Of a stretch of 64,000 bases of DNA, positions 19,285 through 28,546 are shown piece after piece (position 1 is the stretch's first letter; the number at the start of each line of letters is the position of its first letter). This stretch comes from Thalassotalea marina (lineage in GTDB: Bacteria; Pseudomonadota; Gammaproteobacteria; Enterobacterales; Alteromonadaceae). The position numbers were made by a program, and so were the translations under genes. Below the pieces are notes generated by a model. The model ran no database searches. It saw only the letters and a list, made by a program, of their open reading frames with translations, and was not told the origin of the DNA. Location of the stretch: assembly GCF_014656435.1 (NCBI RefSeq), contig NZ_BNCK01000003.1:124001-188000 (forward strand), in the 5' to 3' direction.

Positions 19285-20166
19285 ATGTACCGAAATTTTG
19301 ATTTAGCAACGCTTGAAAAAGAATATTCACCTAGTAGCTGCGTGGAGGATATCAATGTTTACATTGAACAATACATTGAACAAAGCAAAAAACAAAAACA
19401 ACAGGCTAAATTAACTAATAGTTTGCGTGAAAATCTATCGTATGGTGCAAGCCCTGAACAAACATTAGATTTGTTTATTCCAAATGCGAACGTCCAATCT
19501 CAACACAAATTAATGGTGTATATTCACGGCGGTTATTGGCAAGAACTAAGTAAAGAAGAGTCATGTTTTGCAGCAGGTAACTTTCAGCAACATGGCATAC
19601 ATTTCGCCGTAATTAACTACACCCTCGCTCCTAAGGCAACGCTTAGCGAAATTGTTGCAGAAAATCGTCGAGCGCTTGCTTGGTTATTTCATCATGCACA
19701 CGAGTTTGGTTATCAAGCAGATGAAATTTACCTAGCGGGAAGTTCTGCAGGTGCACATCTTGTGACTTTAATGGCGCTCACCGACTGGCATCAACACTTT
19801 GGTATTGAGTCGCAATTTATCAAAGGCATTTGTGCCGTCAGCGGTATTTATGACTTAACTCCAATTCAGCAAACATACATCAATGAACCATTGCAGCTTT
19901 CTCAGCAAGACGTATCTGTTTTTAGCCCGCTGTTAACAAAGGAGTTTTTGACAAAGTTTACGCAATGTAAAACCATCATTGCTTTGGGTGAAAATGAAAC
20001 TCAAGAGTTCAAACGACAATCTTTAGAGTTCTATCAAATGGTATGTACGCAGCAGAAAAACTGTGAATTTAAACAAATCGCTAGCCGAAATCATTTTGAC
20101 GTTATTTTAGATTTGGCTGACAGTAAATCTTGGCTATTTCAACAAGTGCTAAAACAAATGCAATAA
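19285..20166 (+). CDS. Arylformamidase (kynurenine formamidase)-like alpha/beta hydrolase
   Basis: The 293-residue alpha/beta hydrolase has the oxyanion motif HGGYW (81-85) typical of eukaryotic-type kynurenine formamidase, the nucleophile S154 in GSSAG, and a C-terminal H270 in NHFD. It would hydrolyse N-formylkynurenine to kynurenine and formate, the one step missing from the kynurenine operon at 30970-37986. The shared operator K1 supports that job. It is not of the metal-dependent KynB family. An unrelated esterase is possible, but the HGGYW motif plus the regulatory link make formamidase the best call. Confidence 0.78.
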   Translation: MYRNFDLATLEKEYSPSSCVEDINVYIEQYIEQSKKQKQQAKLTNSLRENLSYGASPEQTLDLFIPNANVQSQHKLMVYIHGGYWQELSKEESCFAAGNFQQHGIHFAVINYTLAPKATLSEIVAENRRALAWLFHHAHEFGYQADEIYLAGSSAGAHLVTLMALTDWHQHFGIESQFIKGICAVSGIYDLTPIQQTYINEPLQLSQQDVSVFSPLLTKEFLTKFTQCKTIIALGENETQEFKRQSLEFYQMVCTQQKNCEFKQIASRNHFDVILDLADSKSWLFQQVLKQMQ

Positions 20167-20167
20167 C

Positions 20168-20195
20168 AAAAAGGCGCTTTTAACAGCGCCTTTTT
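20168..20195. terminator. Bidirectional terminator
   Basis: AAAAAGGCGCT (20168-20178) pairs perfectly with AGCGCCTTTTT (20185-20195). It lies between the convergent formamidase-like and PEP-CTERM genes and can serve both. Confidence 0.88.
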
Positions 20196-20220
20196 ACCAA
20201 TTATATGCAACTAGTTTTAA

Positions 20221-20841
20221 TTAAGCTTTTCTGCGTCTTAACGCTAAGCCAAGTACACCTAAACCTAATATTGCAATTGACGTAGGCTCTGGAACACTCA
20301 CTGAATCTGCGCGAGTAAAAATAAAGTTGTCATACTTAGTTGAAGTATTAGCACCGCCATTGCCAGCATCATCATTAAACGTTACTGAACTAATTGGCCC
20401 AGTTGCAGTAAAACCAAAGAAGCCTGCGCTACCAGAAGTGCCAACATTGTATGAGTTACCATCAATTGTGATCACAGTAAAATCACTTGTTGGATCTTCA
20501 TTTGAGAAGTCAAAACCAAATGCTGAAATACCAAAATCAAAGTTGATTTTCATCGTATCTGGAACGTTACAACATTCAGTGTAGAAGTCTAAATGATTTG
20601 AATTGAAATAAGATGACGAGTTGCTAATTGACGTTTCAATATCAAAGCCATCCGCTGTGATTGAAAAGTCACCAAAATCCATATCAGTAAAGTTGCTTGT
20701 TGCGTCACCATCAAAGTTGTAGCTGTTTGAGATAGATGTTGCTGCTAAAAAGTCAGCTTCATTGTCATAAACAGTGATGATACCTGCGTTTGCAGTTGCA
20801 GAAAGGCCTAATGCTAATAGTGGTAAAATAAGTTTTTTCAT
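20221..20841 (-). CDS. PEP-CTERM sorting-domain exported protein
   Basis: The 206-residue protein has a signal peptide (MKKLILPLLALGLSATANA). The body has little cysteine and much Ser/Asn/Asp/Gly. It ends in a tripartite sorting tail: VPEP, a hydrophobic helix, and RRRKA. PEP-CTERM proteins are processed by exosortase and usually belong to a biofilm or polysaccharide system. No exosortase gene is in the window, although a polysaccharide locus lies at 48-62 kb. The start was chosen at MKKL because GAGGAG precedes it by eight bases. The role of the body domain is unknown. Confidence 0.85.
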   Translation of the reverse strand: MKKLILPLLALGLSATANAGIITVYDNEADFLAATSISNSYNFDGDATSNFTDMDFGDFSITADGFDIETSISNSSSYFNSNHLDFYTECCNVPDTMKINFDFGISAFGFDFSNEDPTSDFTVITIDGNSYNVGTSGSAGFFGFTATGPISSVTFNDDAGNGGANTSTKYDNFIFTRADSVSVPEPTSIAILGLGVLGLALRRRKA

Positions 20842-20970
20842 TGTGCTACTCCTCAAAAACACTTAAATCAGTTAATGCTAGATATATGCCAACATTAATT
20901 AAGCTCATGAATTCATAAACTTACAAAAGGAGGAGTTTATTGCTCAATATCTAGTGTAAAAAATATAGAC

Positions 20971-21000
20971 AAAGCGCTGGTTAAATTAACACAGCGCTTT
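20971..21000 (-). terminator. Hairpin after the GH20 gene (end of the oxidised-sugar operon)
   Basis: AAAGCGCTG (20971-20979) pairs with CAGCGCTTT (20992-21000), 19 bases after the hexosaminidase stop. The tail on the minus strand (GTCTATATTTTTT) is only loosely U-rich, so terminator strength is uncertain. Confidence 0.55.
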
Positions 21001-21018
21001 AATGCAACAATCTTTTGC

Positions 21019-23433
21019 TTAGCGACTCTGCTTCATACAGGTATCTAACAGTCGTTCAGTAAACAAATTAGTTGCGATAATAATTTCACTGACCTGATTA
21101 TGCCACCCTCTAAGTTTAGTCTTGATGCGCCTTGCTTCAGCGCGAGACATCTTAACGTTTGCTTGACAAGCCTGTGCAATCGTCAATGCAATGGTGTTAA
21201 TTTGACGGGCTTGACGTGCAACCGGTAAAACTTGCTGTAATTTTGGTGCCCCTTTGATCAGCTTTATCACCGGCTTGTAATTGAAGTGCCATGCTCTAAG
21301 GGTATTAATGATAGCCTGCATGCTCGCTTTATCACCCTGTTTAAATTTTGTTAGCAAATAATCTAGCTGTGTTATGGTCAAGCTTTCCGCAGGTAAAAAA
21401 TCAACAAAATAATTCAACTTTGCTCTTTGATGATACAGATCTTGCTGATACTTGATGTGATGTCGTGTGTAATAATTTGCCGGTTCTAACTGCTCAACTA
21501 ACGACAACAAAGGTTTAATATCTGAATTAGCAAACGCTAAGCTTTGTAAACCATCTCTTAATTGCGCTTTATGTTTCAGCCCTAATTGATCTGCGAATTT
21601 ATCCATAATGACAAGGCGTCGAAACATTTCGGCTTCATTAGTCATCGCCTTTTTTGACCAGAAGCGCTCAGCAATAACAAATAACCTTGGCCACGCTCTT
21701 AAATCCGTATTTTGCTCAGTGAGCAACTCAGCCCAGAGTGTTGCTTCACCACCTAAAATATTTTTTTGTTCCGTTGGAGCTATATTTCGCAGTAATTCAA
21801 CTTGCTGAAAATCAAACTCTGGCAATACATTAATCGTTAATGGGTAAAACGTATTACCAATCAGCACACGCCCTTCTACTATTTTGTTTTTATTGGTGTT
21901 TAACTCAAAACGAGTAGGGCCCATCCAGCTATCAATACTAAGATTAATATCTTCTTTATTAAGCGCCATACGTTTATCTAATGTCGCTTTTTTAAACTTA
22001 TTGTTATTTAATTTAACATAAGCATGTAATACATAATCATTGCGCTTCACCATAACAAGTTGCCCCGTTACAGCGCTGCCTTTTAAGCGAGGAATTTTGA
22101 CACTATATGCCGTGACTGTATCCGCTGAAGTTAGTGCAACTGGTGCATCTGCTAGATTGCTGATTAATTCGTTACGATAATGATAGCTACTGCTTTGAGG
22201 TTGGTCGATGTAAAAGCCTGTCGATAATAATCCTTGATAACCTGCACTGGCAATAGTATTTAAGCTTTCCATGCCTCGCCAAGACTGTACCATAATATCT
22301 TTGGGTAAATCAGGGTGGAAAATTTCATCCCAGCCCATCATTTTTCTATCGTATTTGTTTAAGATATTTTGTACTTTTTTATTGAAATACACATGTAAAT
22401 CATGCTCATCTTTAAGCTGGTGCTCTTGCATATAAGCTTGAATTTTTTCACTTTCTTGCCAGTGTTTGGGGTTAACTTCATCACCACCAATATGCAAATA
22501 CACATCTGGAAATAAGCTCGTTAATTCTTTAACAACTTCTTCTACAAATATATAGACATCAGGGTTACTTGGATCCAATAAAGGTTCAAATACTCCCCAG
22601 CCATCTTCCATTTCATAGTTAGTATTTTTGCTCATCAATTCAGGATACGCCACAGCAATAGCTGACGCATGGCCTGGCACATCAAATTCAGGTACCACAC
22701 GAATGCCTAGTTTACTGGCGTAAGATACCACATCTTTAATTTCTGCTTGTGTATAGTACTGACCGTCTGAGGCTTTTTGATGTAGCTTAGGATAGCTATT
22801 CAGTTCAATTCGCCAACCTTGATCGTCTGTTAGGTGCCAATGAAAGACATTAAGTTTTGCTGCCGCCATACCATCTAATTGACGCTTTACCGTATTAATC
22901 GATAAAAAGTGACGCACACTGTCCAACATAAATCCACGCCAAGGAAAGCGCGGAAAATCATTGATATTTAGTTCAGGCAAACGCTTTGAAATATAAAAGC
23001 TGTATAGCAACTGATGTAAACTCGCAATCCCCTGCAGCGCACCAAAATCGGTTTGCGCATAAATTGTAATGCCTTGTTGCTCTACTTTTAACTGGTAACT
23101 TTCATCCTGATGTAATTTGGGTAATTGATAACGAGTACTATTGCCTTGATTAACATTTATTTTAATCAAGGTTGCATTATCTGTGTTGTCGCTGGAAGGC
23201 CAGCCCAACGATGAGAGTTGCTTTGAAAATCGCTGGTGCAACGCAAGTGCTCTTTGTTCACTCATCCCCTCAATTTGCAAATTAAAGTGGCTTTTAAGCA
23301 CTACTTCATTAGCCGATGTTAAAACCGACTTGGGGTATGGCATCAAAGGCAACAAGTTATTTGATGAAGCTTTGACAAAAAAAGACAAAACACCAGACAA
23401 CAATAAAATACAGGTTAATAAATGCTTATTCAT
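21019..23433 (-). CDS. Beta-N-acetylhexosaminidase, GH20
   Basis: Releases terminal GlcNAc (or GalNAc) residues from chito-oligosaccharides. The 804-residue protein has a Sec signal (MNKHLLTCILLLSGVLSFFVKAS), a GH20b N-terminal domain and the catalytic barrel (FPWRGFMLDSVRHF ... HWHLTDDQGWR ... YLHIGGDEVNP, with the D-E catalytic pair). The C-terminus of about 250 residues is helical. It is the last gene of the operon and its ATG lies nine bases after the kinase stop. In this context it probably trims oligosaccharides whose reducing end is N-acetylglucosaminate. It is unrelated in layout to the GH20 lipoprotein at 41607. Confidence 0.9.
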   Translation of the reverse strand: MNKHLLTCILLLSGVLSFFVKASSNNLLPLMPYPKSVLTSANEVVLKSHFNLQIEGMSEQRALALHQRFSKQLSSLGWPSSDNTDNATLIKINVNQGNSTRYQLPKLHQDESYQLKVEQQGITIYAQTDFGALQGIASLHQLLYSFYISKRLPELNINDFPRFPWRGFMLDSVRHFLSINTVKRQLDGMAAAKLNVFHWHLTDDQGWRIELNSYPKLHQKASDGQYYTQAEIKDVVSYASKLGIRVVPEFDVPGHASAIAVAYPELMSKNTNYEMEDGWGVFEPLLDPSNPDVYIFVEEVVKELTSLFPDVYLHIGGDEVNPKHWQESEKIQAYMQEHQLKDEHDLHVYFNKKVQNILNKYDRKMMGWDEIFHPDLPKDIMVQSWRGMESLNTIASAGYQGLLSTGFYIDQPQSSSYHYRNELISNLADAPVALTSADTVTAYSVKIPRLKGSAVTGQLVMVKRNDYVLHAYVKLNNNKFKKATLDKRMALNKEDINLSIDSWMGPTRFELNTNKNKIVEGRVLIGNTFYPLTINVLPEFDFQQVELLRNIAPTEQKNILGGEATLWAELLTEQNTDLRAWPRLFVIAERFWSKKAMTNEAEMFRRLVIMDKFADQLGLKHKAQLRDGLQSLAFANSDIKPLLSLVEQLEPANYYTRHHIKYQQDLYHQRAKLNYFVDFLPAESLTITQLDYLLTKFKQGDKASMQAIINTLRAWHFNYKPVIKLIKGAPKLQQVLPVARQARQINTIALTIAQACQANVKMSRAEARRIKTKLRGWHNQVSEIIIATNLFTERLLDTCMKQSR

Positions 23434-23441
23434 ATGTCTTC

Positions 23442-24374
23442 TCAGTTAAAATTGGGCATCAAATCTGACATCGACTGACGGTCAATGATGGCGCCGGGGA
23501 ATTGTATCACTCTTGCAGCCAATTGATGACCTTGTTGTGCAGAAACCTCTATCGACTCGCCAAATAAGCGTTTACTCAAATATCCAGCAGCAAACGCATC
23601 ACCTGCGGCACAAGTATCAACGATTTGTTCAGCTTTTAATAAAACCGTGGGGACTTCAAAACAATTATCGCCATCAAAAACAACACAAGCCTGTGCCCCC
23701 TGTTTGATAATAGTTTCCCTTGTACCATATTGAAGAGCACGCTCAATTATCCCTTGAAAACTGCTATCGTTATAAATGGAAAATTCATCTTCATCAGTTA
23801 AAAATGCAATGTCTGCTAACGACATCGCTTGTTTATATGCGGTTAGATAATCTTTGCCCTTCCAGAGTAAAGGTCTAAAGTTATTATCAAATATCACCTT
23901 ACCACCATGCGATTTAAACTGCTCTAAAGCCGAAAACAACGAGGCTCTATCCTGCTCATTAGTAATGGCTAAACTAATACCGCTAAAATAAAAATAACTA
24001 TCAACGGGATACTTTAGAAACTGCTCAAAAGCTCCTGGATATGCACCTAAATAATAGCGAGCGGCACTGTCATCTCGTTGATAAACAAAACTGCGTTCAC
24101 CAAACCTGTCGGTTTTTATACGATATCGTCCTGGCATGCGATCGACAATTTGAGTGACATAACGGGTATCTATACCTTCTTTTTTCCATTGAGCAATTAA
24201 CAAACTGCTGTCGTGATCGGAACCCAGTGCCGTGGCATATCCTACCGCTAATTGGTTCGACATAGTTAGGCGGGTTAAATAAAGTGCAGTATTTAGCGTA
24301 TCACCGCCAAAGCGGAACAAGCCATCTGCATGATCCTCCATCATGCATTCACCAAAACATACTAAAGTTTTCAT
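23442..24374 (-). CDS. kdgK: PfkB-family kinase, probable 2-keto-3-deoxygluconate kinase
   Basis: The 310-residue ribokinase-fold protein has the substrate loop FRFGGDTLNTALYLTRL and the PfkB signature DTCAAGDAFAAGYL with catalytic D259. The N-terminus and overall match are closest to 2-dehydro-3-deoxygluconokinase, which phosphorylates KDG to KDPG. The gene starts one base after the stop of the symporter gene. In this operon it would trap the keto acid made by the PLP lyase. Eda-type aldolase is not in the window. Confidence 0.8.
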   Translation of the reverse strand: MKTLVCFGECMMEDHADGLFRFGGDTLNTALYLTRLTMSNQLAVGYATALGSDHDSSLLIAQWKKEGIDTRYVTQIVDRMPGRYRIKTDRFGERSFVYQRDDSAARYYLGAYPGAFEQFLKYPVDSYFYFSGISLAITNEQDRASLFSALEQFKSHGGKVIFDNNFRPLLWKGKDYLTAYKQAMSLADIAFLTDEDEFSIYNDSSFQGIIERALQYGTRETIIKQGAQACVVFDGDNCFEVPTVLLKAEQIVDTCAAGDAFAAGYLSKRLFGESIEVSAQQGHQLAARVIQFPGAIIDRQSMSDLMPNFN

Positions 24375-24375
24375 A

Positions 24376-25818
24376 CTACTCCATTAACTCTCGCTCACGA
24401 GACAATTTTTCTAGCGCTTGTTGTTCAGACAATTCGTCGGCTGGTGTTAATAATGTGGCCATTACACCTGCAATAAATCCTGCCAGTAACGCCGGTAATA
24501 CGGGGTTACCCCAAAAAGCTAACCAGCCACTATGTAAACTAATCGCCAATGCGGTCACAGCAGCACTGAATAAACTCGCTAAAGCGCCTTGCCAGTTATA
24601 CCTTGGCCAAAAGCGACCCAGCAAACCACAAACACACATACCTGCCATTAAAATAGAAATCATTTTAGTGATGTATGAAATAATATCGTCTGACAACAGA
24701 GCAAAAACCAAGGCAATCGCGATAGTTAAAACCAATGATAATCGTGACAGCCAAATCACTTTATTTGGAGGTGGCATTTTTCCGGTAATCATGCGGTATA
24801 AATCTCGTAATGCGACACTAACGCCAGCGATAGCATCAGAGCTAGCACTAGAAAGTGTTGCAGATATTCCCGCAATAATAATGAGCACTCCTAGCGCCAA
24901 AGGCATAACATGCAAGGCAATATGCGGAAAGGCAAATGAAGCGTTATCAAGTTCAGGCGCAATCGCAAAAGCTGCCATACCAATGATCGCAGGAATTATC
25001 GAAAAGCCTAAATATAAGAGTCCCGAATATACAAACGAACGGCGAATTGAACTTACATCTTTGCCAGAATAAATACGTTGGCGAAATGAAGGCGTTGCCA
25101 AAATACCCACTAAAATTGCCATCGCTAGCGATACACCGTGTAACAATCCAATTTTATCAATGGCAAACCATGAAAGGTTAGCGCTTGGCTGCGCGGCCAT
25201 CAGTGCTTGCCAACCACCGACGTATTCAACAGAAAAATACGCCATTAATATAAAACCGGTAAACAATATCAGCGCTTGAATTGAATCTGTCCAAACAACC
25301 GCAGTATAACCACCTATCACCACATAAATAGTAAAACTTATCGCAATAAGCATTTTGGCGTAGGTAATATCAATACCAGTAAGCCAAGACAAATACATAC
25401 CACCACCAATAACATGGGCACCAAGCCAGCCAATACAGGCAATATAAATAATGATGGCAAGTAAGTTTTTAATTAGGGGATTTGCGCCAACGTAGAAGGA
25501 GATTTCTTCACTCATGGTCATAAATTGGTATCGTCTTACTGGTGCAAATATCCAGGCCAACAATAAAATACCAATTGAACCACCAATACCATACAGGGTA
25601 CCAGCCCAGCCATTTAGATAAGCAAAACCAACCGCTCCCATCGAGGAGCCAGTGCCAACCATAGTCGCTACCGTAGTTCCTAATGTCAGCAATAAAGGTA
25701 AGCTTCGACCTCCTAGTAGAAAATCTTCACCAGACTTTTGTCGTCTTGAAACCCACCAACTGAGTGTGATCATGGCCAGCACATATAGTGCAAAAGCTAG
25801 AAAAAAAATGCCTTCCAC
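24376..25818 (-). CDS. Sodium:solute symporter (SSS family)
   Basis: A 480-residue permease with about 13 transmembrane helices and the SSS hallmarks: DFLLGGRSLPLLLTLGTTVATMVGTGSSMG near the N-terminus and YIVVGGYTAVVWTDSIQA-like VVIGGYTAVVWTD in the middle. It should take up a small solute with Na+ across the inner membrane. Its place between the RidA and kinase genes makes N-acetylglucosaminate or a related sugar acid the likely substrate. That is inference, as the family is broad. Confidence 0.85.
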   Translation of the reverse strand: MEGIFFLAFALYVLAMITLSWWVSRRQKSGEDFLLGGRSLPLLLTLGTTVATMVGTGSSMGAVGFAYLNGWAGTLYGIGGSIGILLLAWIFAPVRRYQFMTMSEEISFYVGANPLIKNLLAIIIYIACIGWLGAHVIGGGMYLSWLTGIDITYAKMLIAISFTIYVVIGGYTAVVWTDSIQALILFTGFILMAYFSVEYVGGWQALMAAQPSANLSWFAIDKIGLLHGVSLAMAILVGILATPSFRQRIYSGKDVSSIRRSFVYSGLLYLGFSIIPAIIGMAAFAIAPELDNASFAFPHIALHVMPLALGVLIIIAGISATLSSASSDAIAGVSVALRDLYRMITGKMPPPNKVIWLSRLSLVLTIAIALVFALLSDDIISYITKMISILMAGMCVCGLLGRFWPRYNWQGALASLFSAAVTALAISLHSGWLAFWGNPVLPALLAGFIAGVMATLLTPADELSEQQALEKLSRERELME

Positions 25819-25839
25819 TGCAAATCCCCCCAGCGTTTG

Positions 25840-26226
25840 TTACGGCGCTTTGTAACAGGTAACGTCAACTTCCACTTTTACATCAACCACTAAGTCAGCA
25901 ACCGCACAAATACGTGCTGGTGGATGTTCACCAAAGTACTCTTTGAACACTTTGTTAAATGATTGGAAATATCTGGCATCGGTTAAAATAACCTTAACGT
26001 GTACAACATCTTCTAAGCCGTAACCCGCGTCTGTCATAATTTTAACGCAGTTATCGATGGCTAAACGAGACTGTTCAACAATGCCACCTTCAACGACTTC
26101 ACCATCTGTCATCGGTGTTTGACCAGAAACATATAACCAACCGCCAGCTTCAACAGCGCTTGAAAAAGGTAAATGCTGACCGCCTGTGCCAACGCCACCG
26201 TCGGCGCCATAACGTGTAATAGACAT
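25840..26226 (-). CDS. RidA-family enamine/imine deaminase
   Basis: The 128-residue protein has the RidA fold signature (GWLYVSGQTP, MTDAGYGLEDVVHVKVILTD) and the conserved arginine in EHPPARICAVADL that binds the substrate carboxylate. RidA proteins hydrolyse reactive 2-aminoacrylate-like enamines left by PLP dehydratases. Here it sits between the deacetylase and the symporter, in the operon of a PLP lyase, so it probably clears the enamine/imine made during deamination of glucosaminate. It is separate from the RidA-fold aminomuconate deaminase at 36094. Confidence 0.87.
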   Translation of the reverse strand: MSITRYGADGGVGTGGQHLPFSSAVEAGGWLYVSGQTPMTDGEVVEGGIVEQSRLAIDNCVKIMTDAGYGLEDVVHVKVILTDARYFQSFNKVFKEYFGEHPPARICAVADLVVDVKVEVDVTCYKAP

Positions 26227-26238
26227 AATAAAAATCCT

Positions 26239-27690
26239 CTAATTAGAATAAGAATGTGTTAAAAATTTTCCGGGTCTTTTTTCATTTGAAGTGAGTACCC
26301 CCAAACTTTCCAGGTAGGTCATTTTGCCATTCACCCAAACGGAGTTAATGCCATCGGCTGCTGCAATTGGGTTGATAAAATTCGCTTTATCAATGATACG
26401 ATTTGCATCAAAAAGCACTAAATCAGCAAAATAACCAGGGGCTATTAGCCCACGATTTTCCAGCTTAAAGTTATGCGCAGAAAGGCCGGTCATTTTATGC
26501 ACCGCTTGCTCAAGACTAAATAATTTTTGCTCTCTGGCGTAACGCCCTAACACGCGAGGGAAAGCTCCCCATAGTCTTGGGTGTGGGTGTGGATCACAAG
26601 GCAAACCATCAGAGCCAATCATGCTTTTATCAAAGGCTAAAAACTGTTTTACGTCGTCTTCATTCATACCGTGATAAACAGCACCGGCAGGCATTAAACG
26701 CTTGGCGGCATCCATTAAACTGACTTGCCACACCTTAGCAATTTGCGCTAATGTTTGCCCCGCCATATCAGGCTCAGGGTCAGACCAAGTAATAAAGATC
26801 TCAAAATCCTCAGTCACTTGCCCTAGATCTAAGGTGCTAGAACTGGCGTGATAGGGGTAACAGTCACAGGCAATGTTTTGTTTTTCGCTAGCGTGTTTCA
26901 CATGTTCAATGACTTCTCTTGCACGGCCCCAGTTTTGTTTGCCTGCACATTTTAAGTGTGAAATCACTACAGGCGAGTTGACCTTTCGGCCAAGGGTAAA
27001 CGCTTCATCAAGCGCACCAATAATGCCATCAAATTCTGTGCGTAAATGGGTTGTGTAGATTGCATCAAATTCAGATAACAATGCTGCTAAGGCTTCGGGT
27101 TCTTCACTTAGTGATGCATTGGCATTTTTATAAGCAAGGCCTGTACTTAATCCTTTTGCACCTTGTTGCAATGCTTTATGCAGCAAGGCTTTCATTTGTT
27201 CTATTTGTTCAGGCGTGGCAGGCAACGACAAATCATCCATGACTTGGGCACGCAATGCGGTGTGACCAACTAACGCAACAACATTGACGTTAGCAGGATA
27301 CTCTCTTAAATAAGCAATATATTCGGCCAGCTCGGCAAACTTAAATTCATCCACTTTACCCAGTAAGTTTATCGGGTCAACCGGTGGTGCCTGATGCGTG
27401 TATGGACTTGCACTAATACCGCAGTTACCAACTACCACAGTCGTTACACCTTGCGATAATTTGGCCAACATATTTGGGTTACGAACAACTTCTAAATCGT
27501 CATGGGTATGAACGTCGATAAAGCCAGGTGCTAAAACCAAGCCTTTAGCATCAATCACTTGTGTTGCTGGCATCTGAGCTAAGCAACCCATTGCTGTGAT
27601 ATATTGCCCTTCAACACCAACATCACATTGTTGAGCAGGTTTGCCTGAACCATCAATCACTAAGGCATTTTTAATTATTAAATCAAACAT
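26239..27690 (-). CDS. D-aminoacylase-family amidohydrolase, probable N-acetylglucosaminate deacetylase
   Basis: The 483-residue protein is an N-acyl-D-amino-acid deacylase by motif: metal ligands H61 and H63 (PGFIDVHTHDD), C90 in VVVGNCGIS, H215 (TTHLRTE), H245 (VISHLKCAG) and D361 (GSDGLP). These enzymes remove acyl groups from D-amino acids. N-acetyl-D-glucosaminate is chemically an N-acetyl D-configured 2-amino acid, and the neighbours (PLP lyase, RidA, KDG kinase) fit that substrate. A plain D-aminoacylase or N-acyl-D-glutamate deacylase cannot be excluded. Confidence 0.85.
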   Translation of the reverse strand: MFDLIIKNALVIDGSGKPAQQCDVGVEGQYITAMGCLAQMPATQVIDAKGLVLAPGFIDVHTHDDLEVVRNPNMLAKLSQGVTTVVVGNCGISASPYTHQAPPVDPINLLGKVDEFKFAELAEYIAYLREYPANVNVVALVGHTALRAQVMDDLSLPATPEQIEQMKALLHKALQQGAKGLSTGLAYKNANASLSEEPEALAALLSEFDAIYTTHLRTEFDGIIGALDEAFTLGRKVNSPVVISHLKCAGKQNWGRAREVIEHVKHASEKQNIACDCYPYHASSSTLDLGQVTEDFEIFITWSDPEPDMAGQTLAQIAKVWQVSLMDAAKRLMPAGAVYHGMNEDDVKQFLAFDKSMIGSDGLPCDPHPHPRLWGAFPRVLGRYAREQKLFSLEQAVHKMTGLSAHNFKLENRGLIAPGYFADLVLFDANRIIDKANFINPIAAADGINSVWVNGKMTYLESLGVLTSNEKRPGKFLTHSYSN

Positions 27691-27694
27691 CTAA

Positions 27695-28546
27695 TTAATC
27701 ACCCAATGGCATACGGCCATTACTCTGGCGATGTTCATCTAAATGCAATTTTAATCGGCGTAACTTTTCACGAGACTTACGTTGATTTAACACCGCAAGT
27801 TCACTGGCTAAAATATCGATAGCTGCTAACATGGCATAACGCGAGGCACTGGGTTTAAAAATATAGTCACTTTCATCGGTGCAAATCGGTAAATGAATAT
27901 CAGCGCTCCTTGCTAAATCACCGTCTGGGCAGATAGCGATGACTTTAGCACCATATTCTTGAGCGATATTTGCTGAGGTCAGCACATCTGGACTAATACC
28001 TGACAGTGATAAACATAAAATCACATCTTGTTCATCAACATTGGCTGCGGTCATACGCATCAGCATAGGATCAGAATAAGCATTTGATCTGACAGACAAA
28101 CGGAAAAAGCGATGTTGGCACTCTTGTGCAAATACTGTGCTACCGCCGCCAACACCAAATACTAAACAATGCGCAGCACCGCTAATTAATTGGGCTGCAG
28201 CTTGTGCCACTTCAGTGGAAATCAAGCCGGCATTAAGTTGCAAAATCTGATGAATGGACTGGTAAACTTCTGGAATATGCTGGGTCTCTGTTTGAGCATC
28301 TTGATTAAAGCGCTCCCCTACTGCCGCCGACTGCGCCAACTGCAGTTTTAAATCCCTTACATTTTGACAATCGAGTGTTTTAGCTAAACGGGTAATAGTG
28401 GCATTACTCACCATGGCCTGCTGTGCTAAATCTTGAATGGAAAGACGACTGGCTAAGTCAACATCCTGTTGGATGAACTGCGCCACTTGCTGCTCTGCGG
28501 GGCGCATATGTGGCAAGCGTTGTTCAATTCGAGCAAGTATATCCAT
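27695..28546 (-). CDS. RpiR/MurR-family transcription regulator
   Basis: The 283-residue protein has an N-terminal HTH_6 domain (RIEQRLPHMRPAEQQVAQFI ... QQAMVSNATITRLAKTLDC) and a C-terminal SIS sugar-phosphate binding domain (VFGVGGGSTVFAQECQHRFFRL). It overlaps the stop of the PLP lyase gene by one base and is the second gene of the operon, so it is very likely a local regulator responding to a phosphorylated intermediate such as KDPG. A possible operator lies in 29805-29856. Confidence 0.88.
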   Translation of the reverse strand: MDILARIEQRLPHMRPAEQQVAQFIQQDVDLASRLSIQDLAQQAMVSNATITRLAKTLDCQNVRDLKLQLAQSAAVGERFNQDAQTETQHIPEVYQSIHQILQLNAGLISTEVAQAAAQLISGAAHCLVFGVGGGSTVFAQECQHRFFRLSVRSNAYSDPMLMRMTAANVDEQDVILCLSLSGISPDVLTSANIAQEYGAKVIAICPDGDLARSADIHLPICTDESDYIFKPSASRYAMLAAIDILASELAVLNQRKSREKLRRLKLHLDEHRQSNGRMPLGD

